NCBI GenBank assembly: GCA_022747635.1
Contig: JAKTNV010000074.1
Location: 930,001-994,000, forward strand
Origin: Hetaerina americana
Lineage: Eukaryota > Arthropoda > Insecta > Odonata > Calopterygidae
DNA: 64,000 bases
Direction of reading: 5' to 3'
Within the stretch, counting starts at the first letter, position 1. Every line of letters starts with the position of its first letter. Position numbers and translations under genes: made by a program. Of this stretch, positions 17,901 to 29,680 are shown in pieces. A model generated the notes under the pieces. The model saw only the letters and a program-made list of their open reading frames with translations, searched no databases and was not told the DNA's origin.

Positions 17901-20429
17901 CTATCCAGAGAGCGTCCAAGGAATTATATGACTAGCAAGAGAAAATATGGAAAATTTAGATGAAATACAGAGTGATATTGTAAATATTACGTTAAAAATG
18001 AAAATACGGTCAAAAAATTTACTTTACAAATAAAAGCGTCATTAGTAACGAAGACATCAATAGAATGAAAAGAGGCAAGATTCAAGATGCCAAGAACACA
18101 AAAGCGATGGCTGAATCTAGTAACAAATATTAAAAGAATTAAAATCGCCAGTAAAACCATAATTATGGTTTGAAACGACAAAAAAGTAGGAGTTCTTATG
18201 TTCGGGCGATTAATTTAAGACTTAAGGAAGAAAAATGTGGTAAAGGTTGAAATTATGATGGCATAAGAGAGGATACGTTTGACTTGGAAGAAGGATTCAA
18301 CACAATCAATGCAATGGATGCTCTTGCATTTCCGATGCAACAACATGAGCAATAAAAATATAAATGTTGATAACAGAAAGATAAAAATGATTCTCTCAAT
18401 TTAAACCACCGAAAACGAACACTAAGATTGAAAAGGGCATGTATAATTTGGAAGAGATTTTTCTCCTCTTGTTATATGTTGATTATAGCAAAGAAATCGG
18501 AAGTTTTTTTTCAGCAGCATTCATAATTTTTTCTGTATTATTCACATGTTTTTCTACTTAGAACTAAGACATTTCCTGTCAATAGTTGATTATCCTTATC
18601 AAAATAGTTGTAAAAGTATAAAGGTTCCCGAAAATATCTTCAGAGTTAATTGTTCTCACAGATAGTTTTTCAAGGGTAAATCTCATCTTTTGCAGTGTGC
18701 CCCATACATAATTTCTGTCACACAAATTTAAAGTAGAGAAAAACAAAATGGTACTTAACTTCAAATATCTTATCTTACTTTTAGACTCTCTATTCTCAAT
18801 TAACTTAGCCTACATAAAAGTACAAGATACTTTTATAAGGGTTTGTAATGTACGAGAATATCGAAACGTATTATATAATCGATAAAATAATATACCGTAA
18901 AATTGTGTAATGATGTAAAATTTAAAAATATAGTAATTACTACTTGCATATATTTTATTTAATTAATTTCCAACATCTATTACATACATACAACGTAATT
19001 TCAATTGCTGATTACTAGTCAAAGGGCAACGAGTATTATATTTATCCCTGCTTAATTCAGTCTAACATGAGAAATATAGCCTAACGTAGGATGTTCGGAA
19101 ATCCGAGGGGAAATCTCGCATCGGGAGGTTTTCAATTTTCTTGAGATACTTGGTTGAGATTAATTTATTGCTAATTAAAGATATTATCGGAAATATTGGT
19201 AGTAGATAATTGAAACAGTTTTTATTTAAAAATTAATTAGTTTATTGTGTTTTTAGATACATAAATGCTAATTAGAACTGCACACTAGAGCTTTAAATTA
19301 AATGGTCCTTGTGAAATGAATAAAACATTTTTTTAAATAAAAACTTCAAATGACTTTAGGGTCCTGTTTATTAATAATTAATTTTCACCATGATTTATTT
19401 GTGAGGATTTTAATACTAATGATTAAGGAAATTAAAAATAAACAACATAAAAATACTTTTCTCATTGTATTTGTTATCTGATTAATTATTTTTGCAGAAT
19501 TCAATATTTTAATCGATATTAAAATTCTCAGTTTTTTTGCCACGACTCTTTCATAAATTGCCAGTGTCGAAGTTTAATAAGTTCCTACGGCTTCATTAGT
19601 AGTGATTTTTCGTCCTCATATTATTTTGCCATACAATATTTTTTACTTTCATAGGGTTATTAAACTTTACTCCAGGAATATATTTTCGAATGTATTTGGT
19701 GTCTGCGCATTCAAATTATGCATTCGCAGGGAAAGTACCAGAAAGCCAATGCTATTCGTCATGAAATATTTTGCACATCGTCCATAAAAAAGAGCCTTTC
19801 ATAAAAACCGATTAAAAAATTAGGAAGGCAAATTTGAACTGATGAATTTTTTAAATTCATCAACCCTGCGAATTGATTTTTTAGGAAGTGTTTTTATTCA
19901 AAGCTCTGTCAAGCAATTAATATCACTGCATGTAAGCGGCGTCCGAATACATTTTTAATTTATTTTTTTCTCGCTAAAACCGGCTTATTCATACAAATAG
20001 TCTCTAAAATTTTCATCGGCGGTAATCGTCGTAATGGCAGATGTGTGGCCCGTCACTTCAAGTTTAAGCTCCAGGGACCACAAGTTATGAGTCGATGGAT
20101 CATATGCCCTTTGCAAAGAATCTGTACACATCCACTGGAGTTACACTCAAGGTAATATTCAGTGTAAAAATATCCTCAAAACTGAGGTAATACGTACCAG
20201 GGACTCAGAAAATGTGCGGGTACATGCGTGTTTAGAGCATAAAACTTTTTCATGGAACGGAATGTGACACTGTCATTTACTAATTATGATGGCATTTGAC
20301 CTTTGAACACATTTTTTGTTGCCCTAGAGTAATGAGTAAACGGTGCTGAGAATGGGACACTGATGGAACTCTTTGCGATCGAGCTACCTGTTTTTATACT
20401 TCTTCTAGTAATGGAACAAGGATCGACAT
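11966..20429. other. Long AT-rich stretch, no gene recognised
   Basis: About 8.5 kb with no frame above 93 codons. Small points of note: a patch at 13.0-13.3 kb with more CpG than its surroundings; an A/G-rich stretch at 14.1-14.55 kb; pyrimidine-rich sequence at 14.75-15.0 kb; and a GC-rich motif at 16.53-16.66 kb that is listed separately. No tRNA boxes or transposase motifs were seen in the remainder. Confidence 0.5.
16345..16660 (-). repeat. Candidate retroelement-derived segment with GC-rich hairpin
   Basis: On the minus strand, a stretch reading ACATAATACCCCGCAAGCC is followed by a C/G-rich self-complementary run (CCGCCGCAACGGCG) and GTGTGGCGGGGGGTGTT. From memory this resembles a motif common in repeats of several arthropod genomes, but its element class cannot be assigned here. 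A 93-codon minus-strand frame crosses it, rich in Lys, Thr and Arg and without a known domain. Confidence 0.35.
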
Positions 20430-21250
20430 ATACTATATAACAAGGTACAGTGGATAGAGCCACTGAACTAATAATAAATGGAGAAAATGAAATCCTGATG
20501 AGTCTATACAACCTAATATGTGATACGTATACGAGGAGAGAAATTTCTGATGGAAATTACGACGAGCGTTATCGTTCCTAGTCCAAAAAAGATTAAGGTA
20601 GACAAATGTGAAAACTTCGGGACCGAGAGTCTAAAATCTCATAACAAAGATTCTGGTTAGAATAATATAACAAAAAGGGGAGAAGAAAACGAAAGAGTAT
20701 ATAAGTGAGGACCGATTTGTAACTATAAGAATGAGAAAAAAGATAGGAACTCCTGCTCTTAAACTCGCTCATCTTAGTGAAGTGGATATAAATTGATTAG
20801 GCAACCGATATAACATTCGTGGATCTGGAGAAAGTTTTTCATTACCTTGACTGTAATATGTTTCTCACTTTAATGAAAATGGAATAAACCATAACTACAG
20901 AAGGTATAACTGGATTTACAGGTTGAGCAGGTGACAGCGATTAGATGTTATTACTCAAAGGCATAGATATTGTAAAACACAGAATGGTATAGGGATGTGT
21001 ATTATCTTCCGTATTGTTACATAGTTTACGCCGATAAGGGAACTGAACGGGCGCACGATTAAAGGATGTTTCACGGAATTCGGGGACAACAGCGAAGATA
21101 GAACTTGTAAAAAGATACTAGCCACTATCGAGGATGAAAAAATACTACCTCAAGGTAAACAGAAATACAACTGATAAAGGTAGGCAAATTAGGTAGGGAG
21201 AGAAAATGAAAAAACAGAAAGGAAAAAAGGATATTCCTCTAGGACAAAAA
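20430..21250 (+). mobile_element. Decayed LINE reverse transcriptase (N-terminal part to palm)
   Basis: Translating in shifting plus-strand frames recovers the typical order of an arthropod non-LTR reverse transcriptase. First comes a helix segment at about 20455-20530 (ATELIINGENEILMSLYNL, then ICDTY and RREI). Next are traces of SKK and CENF near 20580-20620, then a palm entry FVDLEKVFHYLD (about 20815-20855) where the family has FVDLEKAFD. Last is a GCVLSSVLLH stretch (about 20990-21025) matching the conserved QGCxLSPxLF block. Stop codons and frameshifts are frequent, so it is dead. No 5' end or tail was identified. It is probably the same family as the pieces at 31.1, 43.9, 55.0 and 58.3 kb, of jockey/RTE-like type by motif style; the clade is not certain. 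Confidence 0.7.
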
Positions 21251-22844
21251 GAAGTGAGATAGAATGTATGCGGAATTGACGAGGGGTTTATTACAGTGTA
21301 ACGTGTCAGGCCTTTTTATGCAAGGATAAGAAATGGTAGGGTATTCAGCTTGTATCCATCCACAATCAACCAAAACGGTGCCCTGTAAATAAAAAAAACG
21401 ATCGATAGAATGGATATAAACAGATAGTAGACGATAATTTAGGGTATACGAGTAATTCATGATTTTATGGAGAAATGAATTAATGGGTCATTACTTTTTT
21501 AGAACATCCACAAAATGAAAGATCCGTTTATTACATGGCATATTTATTAATCAATCAAATAAATAGGGAATTTGGTAAATATTATACTTCTGCCAAAGAT
21601 AACTTTATTTTATGACACCGACGAATATTACCCATTTTTAACAAGTAGTTATATTCCACAATCTTTCCTTTGTCAATTTTCAGATCAAGGATGTAGGGAG
21701 GTAGATTACTGTGAAGGTTTTGATTTTCAATCAACTTCCACAACGTAATAAGAGGAAATATTCTATGTGCAAAACATTCTTCTATTTAATTCCATTTATC
21801 GTGCCGTAGACCAAACAGTCGATATAACAGGTTAAATTGACTTACAGGTGAGGTAATGAATTTGATAGGAGAGTTAATGTCCTTAAAGAAAATGGAATCA
21901 AACAAAGAATTGTTCATCATTATGTTACCATCCAATCCGGAATATATATTTCTGGAATCCCTCGTACCGAAGAAAAATTGATATTTGAAATTATTTATTT
22001 TTATTTATTTCTTTAACGACTTCATTAGACTGAGATTGAGACTTTTCATAGCCCCTTCTTCCACCTAATCCCTAGACATAACATCTAAGTCAATGAAAAA
22101 ATGTAAGCCTTAAGTGGAAATCTAGTCCACGACCCCGCCGCCACCGGGGCCGGCAACTTCATGGTTCACTAGTGATAAATTTCTTCTTACCATGAAAAAT
22201 ACAATAACTCTAAGAAAATTTTAGATTGGGAATATTGATAAAATATTTTGGTAGCGAACATTAAATACCTGAATCCATTCACTAAAGTCAACTCATTATC
22301 GGATACTTATTTCTGAAATCCATTAAAAAATTTAATAAGATGGTATAGCATTCATTTTCTGCATGATATCTAGGTCACTTAGTTTTAGAATTTATCCTCA
22401 GTAATAAGAAATAATTTCATTGACAATTTTGCGTTCATTTTTCGAAGATGTTTGGCACTAGTTCCGCTTCAATAATTATTAAGCTCGATGTTAGGTTCTC
22501 ATTGGATGGTGAAGGAGTGAATGAACTTACTTATCCCCTTCGACTCCAAAAAAGAAGATACCGTAAGCTAACATGTATTACTGAGCCACCTAGATTAAAT
22601 GAACCTTTTTACGTTCAGCCATCTATGTCGTTAATTCTCAACTCTCCAAAAGTTGAAGAGCTTTCAAAAGCATATGATAGGCCATAAATCATCTTTTGTT
22701 GAGGTTTGTGCATTTTTAAGGACAAACTCTAAAAAATTTCCTTTTCAAATCTCATTAAAAAACGATCTTACAACCACAATACAAATGCCATATTTAAAAA
22801 ACATAAACATTATAATGAACCTGACGGTCGGTTCGTTAGGTGAT
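21251..22844. other. AT-rich unassigned DNA
   Basis: No gene or transposon recognised. A small GC-rich, partly self-complementary patch (CCGCCGCCACCGGGGCCGG) lies near 22130-22155 in otherwise AT-rich sequence. It may be the remains of a repeat but has no assignable family. Confidence 0.5.
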
Positions 22845-23104
22845 GGTACAGTTCACCCAGTACTAAGCCCGACGGCGTGTGAAATTCACACATCAGGGTA
22901 GGGGGGCCAGTTCCTTTCCCTGTGCCGGTTATGGTTTCCCAGGAAGATTTGGTACCCGAAAAATCACATAGCTTGGGTGGAGCTGCAGGTGCCCAGAGGA
23001 AAAATCATATTGCTTGGGTGGACCGGCAGTTGCCTCGTCCGGGTATCGAACCCAAGTCCCTCCGGTCAGTAGCCCAACGTTCTACCCGCTGGACTATTAT
23101 AGCC
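22845..23104 (-). mobile_element. tRNA-derived SINE, nearly full-length copy
   Basis: On the minus strand the head carries an RNA polymerase III A box (TAGTCCAGCGGGTAGAACG, 23078-23096) and a B box (GGTTCGATACC, 23042-23052) at tRNA spacing. The body contains CACCCAAGCTATGTGA and TTTTCGGGTACC, also found in the copy at 47.44 kb. The 3' part has the palindrome-like GTGTGAATTTCACAC followed by GGGCTTAGTACTGGGTGAACT, which recurs at 29.6 and 43.4 kb. The body contains a partial internal duplication of the CACCCAAGC block. No poly(A) tail or clear target-site duplication is visible. The lower-coordinate end is approximate. Confidence 0.85.
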
Positions 23105-23904
23105 TCAAAAATTATCAGTGTCCTTAGCGATGAAGTGATAAAAATAGTACTTCCAGGTGAAATCGCGTAACTAACAATTTAAAATATGTGCAAGAAAGTA
23201 AATCCAAAAAAATCAAATGAATCACTCAAGAAGGATTTCAAATTAAAAGGCCACTTACTAATATGTCTGTCTTTGTGGTTGGTTTCACCTTTTATAATTA
23301 TTTTCAATCTATCTTAACCATAACGCTGGAAAAATATCTCTCATTCAACGAAGGCACTGGAAAATATAAAAATATATTCGGCGCGTCGACTGAAAAAACA
23401 GGGGCTAACTCTCCAGAATATTTTAACGAAAAATATCATAGTTAGCCTATAAGATAAAAGCATATACGAACACCCATTGAAATGTTTATTAATATTTTCC
23501 GTTCCAATTACTACGAACAATTACTCAGATTGCATAAACCAAGAGCTGGAACTCGTCACGATCATATTAAAATAAAAACTACTGATATACCTCTCCGACA
23601 TTACAATAATATATGCATAATCCCGTTCCCAGTCAGATAAAAGTTAATTTATGTCATGGGGCTCACGTGTTGTTCAATTTTCTAACCAAGGTTCACAAAG
23701 TATTTTCCAGTAATTTTAAAAATATTGATATTTTTATCCGCGCTCTACCTTTTAATCATTCAGTTGTGATGTGCACCAAATCAAGGGAAGGTAACAATAC
23801 ATTTACGTAAAATGTATCTGTAAATATTGTGACGTTCATTTAATATTACTTCACATAACTTTAACAAGTAATTAAGGCAGAAATTTCAAAGTAGAAAAAC
23901 ATTC
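23105..23904. other. AT-rich unassigned DNA
   Basis: No recognisable gene or repeat lies between the SINE and the tRNA-like pseudogene. Frames reach 65 codons and show no domain. Confidence 0.5.
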
Positions 23905-23976
23905 ACCTTAACTGGGATACGAGCCCGGACCCCTCGATTACGGGCCGAGTGTTTTAGCTAGTTTAGCTATCGAGGC
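23905..23976 (-). pseudogene. tRNA-Thr(CGT)-like pseudogene or SINE head
   Basis: The minus strand folds as a 72-nt tRNA-like cloverleaf. Acceptor strands GCCTCGA and TTAAGGT pair with one mismatch and some G-U. The A box starts TAGCTAAAC. The anticodon stem is CTCGG/TCGAG with 7-nt loop CCCGTAA, giving anticodon CGT. The T arm is CCGGG-CTCGTAT-CCCAG with one mismatch, and its B box reads GGGCTCGTATCCC. The damaged D arm (AAACTAGC where a functional tRNA has GGTT-type sequence) and weakened acceptor argue against a working tRNA. A tRNA-Thr-derived SINE head is the main alternative. Confidence 0.65.
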
Positions 23977-24654
23977 ATCCGTCTACATTAAAATGATTTC
24001 TATACTTAAATTTCTTCATTTTGATGCAAGTATAATTGATTATTTATTTATATTAGTCGACGATTCGGTTGAAAGTCGCGTTACTGTCGGGGCATCTCCC
24101 GCAGTTCTTTAAAGTATTAAAGTATTTAGATTTACTTAGAACTTGACTTAATGAGCAATTATTATTTTTGACCAAAGCACCTTATTTTCCTTAAATTCTT
24201 TATTTACCTTGAAAACTGAATGATCCAGACTGCCCATGGATCATTACAGAAGCATGATTAAAATTTCGTGGGGAAACCTAAAGTCATAAAAATGGTTTTG
24301 CATCTTTCAAATATTTAAGAAATATTAAAAAATAGAGAAATACTTATTGATGCTTCAGCAAACACACCATGGTTAATAACACGTCTTATGACCTATTATA
24401 TCAAATGAGTGTTATTCGAAAGGACCATATCGTTGAGCTACGGATAGTAATGCATATGTGACCACTAAAATAAAAAAACTCGATTTTCTACAAGAAAAAT
24501 ATTTGATTGTTAAACCGACGGTATTATTTAGAGACCCCTAGAATTATATGGTGCTACATATTTCAAATATCCCAAGAATGACTTTAAACGTGGAGTTATT
24601 ACGCGATTCTGCTTACTGATTCCGCAGCTTCAATTTGCAAACACCGTAGGGGAG
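23977..24654. other. AT-rich unassigned DNA
   Basis: No gene, RNA or repeat recognised. Confidence 0.5.
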
Positions 24655-25320
24655 GAGATGAAGCTAAGAACCTGGTCTTGAGAAAAGAGAAAAAAAGGGG
24701 CGAGAGATTTTTAACGAATGGATGGGGCATATAATAAAGACTAAAGGCAGGAAAGAGCGCTCGCTCCTTCTTCGGAATAGCAGAAAAAAGGAGGAAAGGG
24801 CGTGAAAGAGAGGATGGAAAGGATCCAGTAAAACTGGGGGGGGGGGCGCAAGTGGAAAAAAGGAGACGGGAACGCAATCGATTTGAGAGAAAACAAGTGA
24901 AGGCGCACAGAAAAAAGCCGTCCAGGAAGGGATGGGGATGCGGCAGATAAAGTAGTGCGAGATATGAAGATGAAACACCGACGCGGGGAAGGGAGAAAGG
25001 AGGGGATGCAGAGGGAAACGGAAGGAAGAAGGAGAGGAGTAGGACGAGGGGACAGAAGTGGGGAAGGGCCAGGCGGAACAAGTGGAGCGGATAAGGGTGG
25101 GAGATGGAGTATAAAGGGCGAGGGGGCAAAGGAGGGGAGGGAACCCGAAAGGGTTTCGAGACGAGGCTTGGGGTCGAAGGAGAGTGAAAAAGGGAACGAA
25201 ATGAAAAGACATCCTCGTGGAAAAGCGGAGGGGTTTCGGGAAGAGGATGAGAGGGGATGAGCACGGGAATATGATCAAGGGAGTGGAAGAAAGATTGAGG
25301 GGGAGAAGAGTTCCTCAGAG
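24655..25320 (+). repeat. Polypurine (G/A) block, ~660 bp
   Basis: The plus strand is strongly enriched in A and G, with AGGAAGGAGAGG-type runs and a run of ten or more Gs at about 24836-24846. The opposite strand is therefore C/T-rich and gives two long overlapping frames (221 and 204 codons, 24599-25278 minus) made mostly of Pro, Ser, Leu, Phe and Arg. Two reading frames being open at once over the same stretch is expected from the skew and is not evidence for a gene. Confidence 0.8.
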
Positions 25321-26149
25321 GGTAGATACACTCTTCTTGCCTCTGTCCGATGAGTCGAGTTCATGCGTCTCATCCAGGTTTGTCATTCACAAGAGAACGA
25401 ATTTGAGGGATTTCCTACCCATAATGCTGGCATTTAATGCAAGCCCACGCTTTCAGAAAGTCATTTATCCTTTTAAACACTTCAAAATGAAGAATTATGC
25501 CGGGAAAATGGCACTAGTCAAACATTTGGATCGTAGTTCTAATGATATCTACTAATTAATGTGATGATGTTTAAATATAAGCAGCAGGGTATCTAATATC
25601 TACGAGCAATACGTTTAGAAAGTATACCGAGCAACAAATGAGGCATGAATAGGCATTTTAGTATTATAAGCCACAAATGTCCAAAAAATGGAACTTTTAA
25701 TTCGATTTTGATAGTTAGGTATCCATAAAAAATGTAGTCAAACATTTAACCAGTGCTTACGAATTCGAGTAACAGTATAGGGCTGTACTCCATAGGATTT
25801 ATAGAAGCGCATCTTTCACTAAATTTCCACTTCATTTATCAGGAAACGATATGTGTGAGGCTTGATTGTGATGAAATAATATCAAATTAGGGCTTTTTAT
25901 TCAACAAAGTAAGATAAAATCTAAAATGAAAGCACGAAAAATATGCTTGACCCAACGTGTAATAAACAGTCATTATTACCCACAGTAAGTACTACGTGAC
26001 CATCCTAACTCATGAAATCGGCCACTTTACTAAAGACGAAAAAACAATTGAAATATAAGAACCTTGCGTCATACATATGATTAAAGATGGCAATGATAGT
26101 TTCTGCAGAAGAGTTTGGTACATTTGCGCGACATTATTCCAATGATATG
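25321..26149. other. AT-rich unassigned DNA
   Basis: No recognisable gene or repeat. Confidence 0.5.
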
Positions 26150-26720
26150 GGGAAATGACATGATATAGGATATGAGGGAAAATCGTTTGAGGGGAAGGAT
26201 ACGCGTGAGAGAAGAGACAAGCTGAGTTGGAAGGGATGGTTGCGGGCGGAAGAAGTTTTGGGAATGCTTGAAGATGGGTGGGGAAAAGAAAGTCATGAAA
26301 AATGAGAGGAAAGAATGGAAGAGCATGGGCTTTTGCGATGGCTCGTGACAAAGGGGCTGGGGGAGGTGAGTGGGGGATGACCGGTAGGGGGGGGGGGAAG
26401 TGGTGAGAGCGAGACAATCGGGGAAGATCGAGGAGATGGAGGGTGGAAGAGAGGACCGGAAGGAGGGCCCAACTGGGAGGGAAGTCGATGGTGAGGGGTT
26501 AAAAGTGGGTCGGAGATTTGTGCGGGGAAGAGAGGGAGAGAAAGGGGATGATGCAAAAAGAGGGAGGTGCGGGAAATGGAGAATAGGGGGTGGGGATGTG
26601 GATATCGGGGGATTGAGAGCGGGGAAGGATTGAAGGGGGAGGGTGGGGAGGGGACGTAAGGGGGGGAGCAGGGTTGGCGCACGTCATGAGGGTCCGTGGT
26701 GTGTGAGAAGGGGTGTAGAA
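26150..26720 (+). repeat. Polypurine (G-rich) block with G-quadruplex-capable runs
   Basis: The plus strand is G/A-rich, with a run of nine or more Gs near 26389-26398. At about 26635-26653 the order is GGGGG-A-GGG-T-GGGG-A-GGGG, four G-runs with one-base loops, a strong G-quadruplex pattern. The minus-strand frames of 135 and 191 codons (26010-26417 and 26293-26868) are Pro/Ser-rich by-products of the skew. Confidence 0.8.
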
Positions 26721-27275
26721 ATGACAGATGGACCAGGGTGCCCCAGCCACGGGGAGCGATATGGATTGTGTTTTCCTTCTCATTTTTACCCACTTCTCCC
26801 GAAAATGGACAATCGTTCAATTTTGAGCAGCCTGAGTTTCGACAAAATCGCTCTTGCATGCCAAGCAAATGGTCACGCGTTCTAGTCCCGTTGTGGGTAC
26901 GTCGACAATGACATAAATTACCTAGGATTTAGGGATTTAATTTGCGATGAGAAAATTATCCATTTCCGAAAGAGGGCTATAAGATTCATTATTAGCATCA
27001 TTTCTGCAACGGAGGGCTCCTAAAATATGCCTGAACTATCGTTTCCACCGGCAGCACGAATGGTGAGCAAAATGATGTTAAAAGACAACTATGACTATAT
27101 TGCACGGGTTCAGCTACCCACTGCAAGGGTAGGCGTGTATTATGTTGGGTTTTCCAAAAGAAAGAGTCGGGAAGTGCAAGGCTAAACACAAAAATTCCCC
27201 ACCAAAAACGACTAGCGCCTTGGAATCCATAGGAAAATTGCATCAAGGGGAAGGAATTCTGTATTATAAGGGATA
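26721..27275. other. Unassigned DNA next to the mariner
   Basis: Composition is balanced and nothing is recognised. A weak B-box-like GCGTTCTAGTCCCG lies at about 26876-26889 without a matching A box, so no tRNA or SINE is called. Confidence 0.45.
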
Positions 27276-28215
27276 TACGGGGAGCGTTTCGAAAGTAATG
27301 CGATTGAATTACTGAATTGAATTAGTGAATGCTCCTATAGGTCTGAGTGAGATCGAACCACTTGTAGTAGGTGAAGGGGACGCTAAGCTTTGCCGCCAAA
27401 CTCAGTGCTCTCCAAGCTGTAAGACGTCAGTTACTGTAAACCTCTGCGTGCCGACCGTGTCTCGAATAAATTGGAATCGACGATGGAGCACCGTTACTTG
27501 ATTACTAAGTTTTGTGCTAAGCTAAAAATATCACTTGAGGAGACTAAAAAATAATTCGTGAGGCTCACTGGGACTTTGCTATGTCCTTCTCACAAGTTTC
27601 GAGGTGGTTGAAGTCCTTTAAGGAGGACCGGGAAGAGGTTCACGACGAACAACGCTCTGGGCGGCCGTCAACCAGCAAAACCGACAACAATGTGGCTCTT
27701 GTTTGACAAATTTTGGACTTTGACTGTCAACTGAGTATCAAGATGGTTACCAATGAACTGAACTTGTCATCTGCTGCTGTGTTTCAAATTGGTATTTGTT
27801 AAAAGGGTCATTAGGACGAGTATACACTTATCCGCTACCTGGAAACTCCATCACGACAACGCGCCTTGCCACAACGCACTACCAGTCCGCGAGTTCCTGG
27901 CCAAACACCTGGTGCCAACGCTGCCCCACCCCCCTATAGTCCTGACGTCACCTCAGCATACTTATTTGTTTCTCCCGGATTAAAGCAGTCTCAAAAGGAA
28001 CCCGTTTTTCGTCCACAGAAAAGATGCAATTAGCCGTGACGAAGACCTTGCGAGAGGTCCCCGAAGATGCCTTCCAGGGCGCGTACCGATCACGGCAGAG
28101 TCGCTGGAAAAATGTGTCCAGGCCCAAAGACAGTAATTTGAAGAATTTACGGTGCACGTGCAAATGTGTTCAATCAATTACTTGAAAAAAAATAACTTTC
28201 GGCTCGCATCCTGTA
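27276..28215 (+). mobile_element. Internally deleted mariner (irregular copy with both ends)
   Basis: The copy lies between TA dinucleotides. Its imperfect terminal inverted repeats begin TACGGGGAGCGTTTCGAAAG on the left; on the minus strand the right end begins TACAGGATGCGAGCCGAAAG. The left half encodes the mariner N-terminal DNA-binding region: MEHRYLITKFCAKLKISLEE from 27483, then SRWLKSFKEDREEV and EQRSGRPSTS (helix-turn-helix linker), with stop codons. A deletion near 27795-27840 removes the part that holds the first catalytic Asp. The right half keeps LHHDNAPCHNALPVREFLAK (second Asp intact). A frameshift follows, then PPPYSPDV (third Asp, in another frame). The copy is dead, and 940 bp compares with about 1.3 kb for a complete mariner. 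Confidence 0.9.
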
Positions 28216-29440
28216 AATATAAAATTTAGTACAAATCGTTATACCTCTGAAAAAAACCGCCGGAGCAGCGTTTACGTTCGTAACTAGTCAATTCGGATAA
28301 AGAATCGACATCACTGGATATTATTTCTTTTTAAAGCCGCATTAAGCGTTGATTTTTCCTAAAGACACATAAAGGTGAAAAAAACATACGAAAATTGATA
28401 ACTGTCCTGAGGATTGCATTCCAGTATTCCTCCATTTTGACATTATCTGATGGTAGCCCTCTATCTTCCTCCTTAAATTCCAGAAGTCTAGTTTTGGAAA
28501 CCACAAAAATAACTTTTTTTCAATTTAACAGATGTGCTAAACCAATAATCGATAAGAAAATTCCATATGATTCAAATCCATAGGATTTAATGCCTTGGTT
28601 CACCAGTGAGCATAAAGTTTATTGATACGACTTTACGAATGATATCAAGTGGTGACTGAAACAATGATATAAATTATTTGAGTCACAATTAGCAGTGGTG
28701 GATGGCGATAGTTATTCCTCTTGAAATCATCCAGGATTTATTCTTTCCCAATTGCGAAATAAAGTGCTCAAAACTAGAACGGTGGTTGTCATTCTTGGCC
28801 AATTCGATTTTCATTTTCTGTCATTTCTATACTGATCCGTGAGTCTTGTTTACCGATTAGGTTTAAGTCGAGGACGTTGTAGTTCAGGGCCTTGTACCAT
28901 GAGAGACAACTATGATTATGTAATTGAAAAAAGGTCCTGAGAAATACTGCTGCTTGTTAAAAAATAAAAGAGGGTAAGCGTCACGGGTATGCTGGAGGAA
29001 TTAGGTTAAGAGTCTCATGTATCAAGAAGAGAGAAGCAATACTTTGACTTTTAGAAAAATACGAGATACCTGAATTTTCTTTTGATACCGAAGGAATTAT
29101 TATGAAACCACGTCATATTGACAGATTTGACCACCGGGATAAAACTTGAGAGATAGACATCGCCGCAGACATATTGTAATACTCATTTTTCTATCGCATG
29201 ACATGCAATTATAAGAAAATCGAATCAAAGAGACCAATAAATTAGTATTAAAAGTAAATTTTAATGTTTTAATTAATGTAACCAATCATTTCTTGATACA
29301 TAAAATCTTTTTTTATTTTCGAGAATTTTTACATCACATTTAAATGCATGCATGAACGAAAAATTCTTCAAGAATGGCTGGTGCTCTGACATCTCCCCCC
29401 TACTCCCTTATTCCTCCAAGGTGCCTCGCCTATGTAAGGT
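28216..29440. other. AT-rich unassigned DNA
   Basis: Nothing recognised. The longest frame is 62 codons without a domain. Confidence 0.5.
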
Positions 29441-29680
29441 AAGCCTATGTAGTTTATTGGGCAGAAACTGGGATTCCGATTGGAGGACTCGAGTTTGATT
29501 CCAAAAAACGCGTTTGGGTAACCTCAACTTCGTCCAAGCTGTGGGATCCTTCCTCTTGATACATTCCTTCCTCTCTCCTTTATTTGGTAAACCGCAGGCA
29601 GTGAAGGGATATTAACGGGGCCCCCATTTCCTGATACAGAGTTTTCCATGCCGTTGGGGTCAGTAATACTTGAACTCTGT
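29441..29680 (+). mobile_element. tRNA-derived SINE, diverged full-length copy
   Basis: A diverged member of the family seen at 22845-23104. It has an A-box relic TAGTTTATTGGGCAGAAAC (29450-29468), a B box GAGTTTGATTCC (29491-29502) and a body block CGTCCAAGCTGTGGGATC matching CACCCAAGCTATGTGA. Its 3' block (GGGGCCCCCA, CCTGAT, GCCGTTGGGGTCAGTAAT, TTGAACT) aligns with GGCCCCCC, CCTGAT, GCCGTCGGGCTTAGTACT, GTGAACT of the other copy. It sits on the plus strand and is heavily mutated. Confidence 0.7.

Noticed and set aside
24599..25278. Open frames of 221 and 204 codons on the minus strand as a gene
   Set aside because: Two overlapping frames are open at once in C/T-skewed sequence. Both translations are Pro/Ser/Leu/Phe-rich without domains, as expected from the base skew.
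26293..26868. 191-codon minus-strand frame as a gene
   Set aside because: Lies over the polypurine block; Pro/Ser repeats only, no domain.
26860..26900. B-box-like sequence as a tRNA
   Set aside because: Only one box; no cloverleaf could be drawn.
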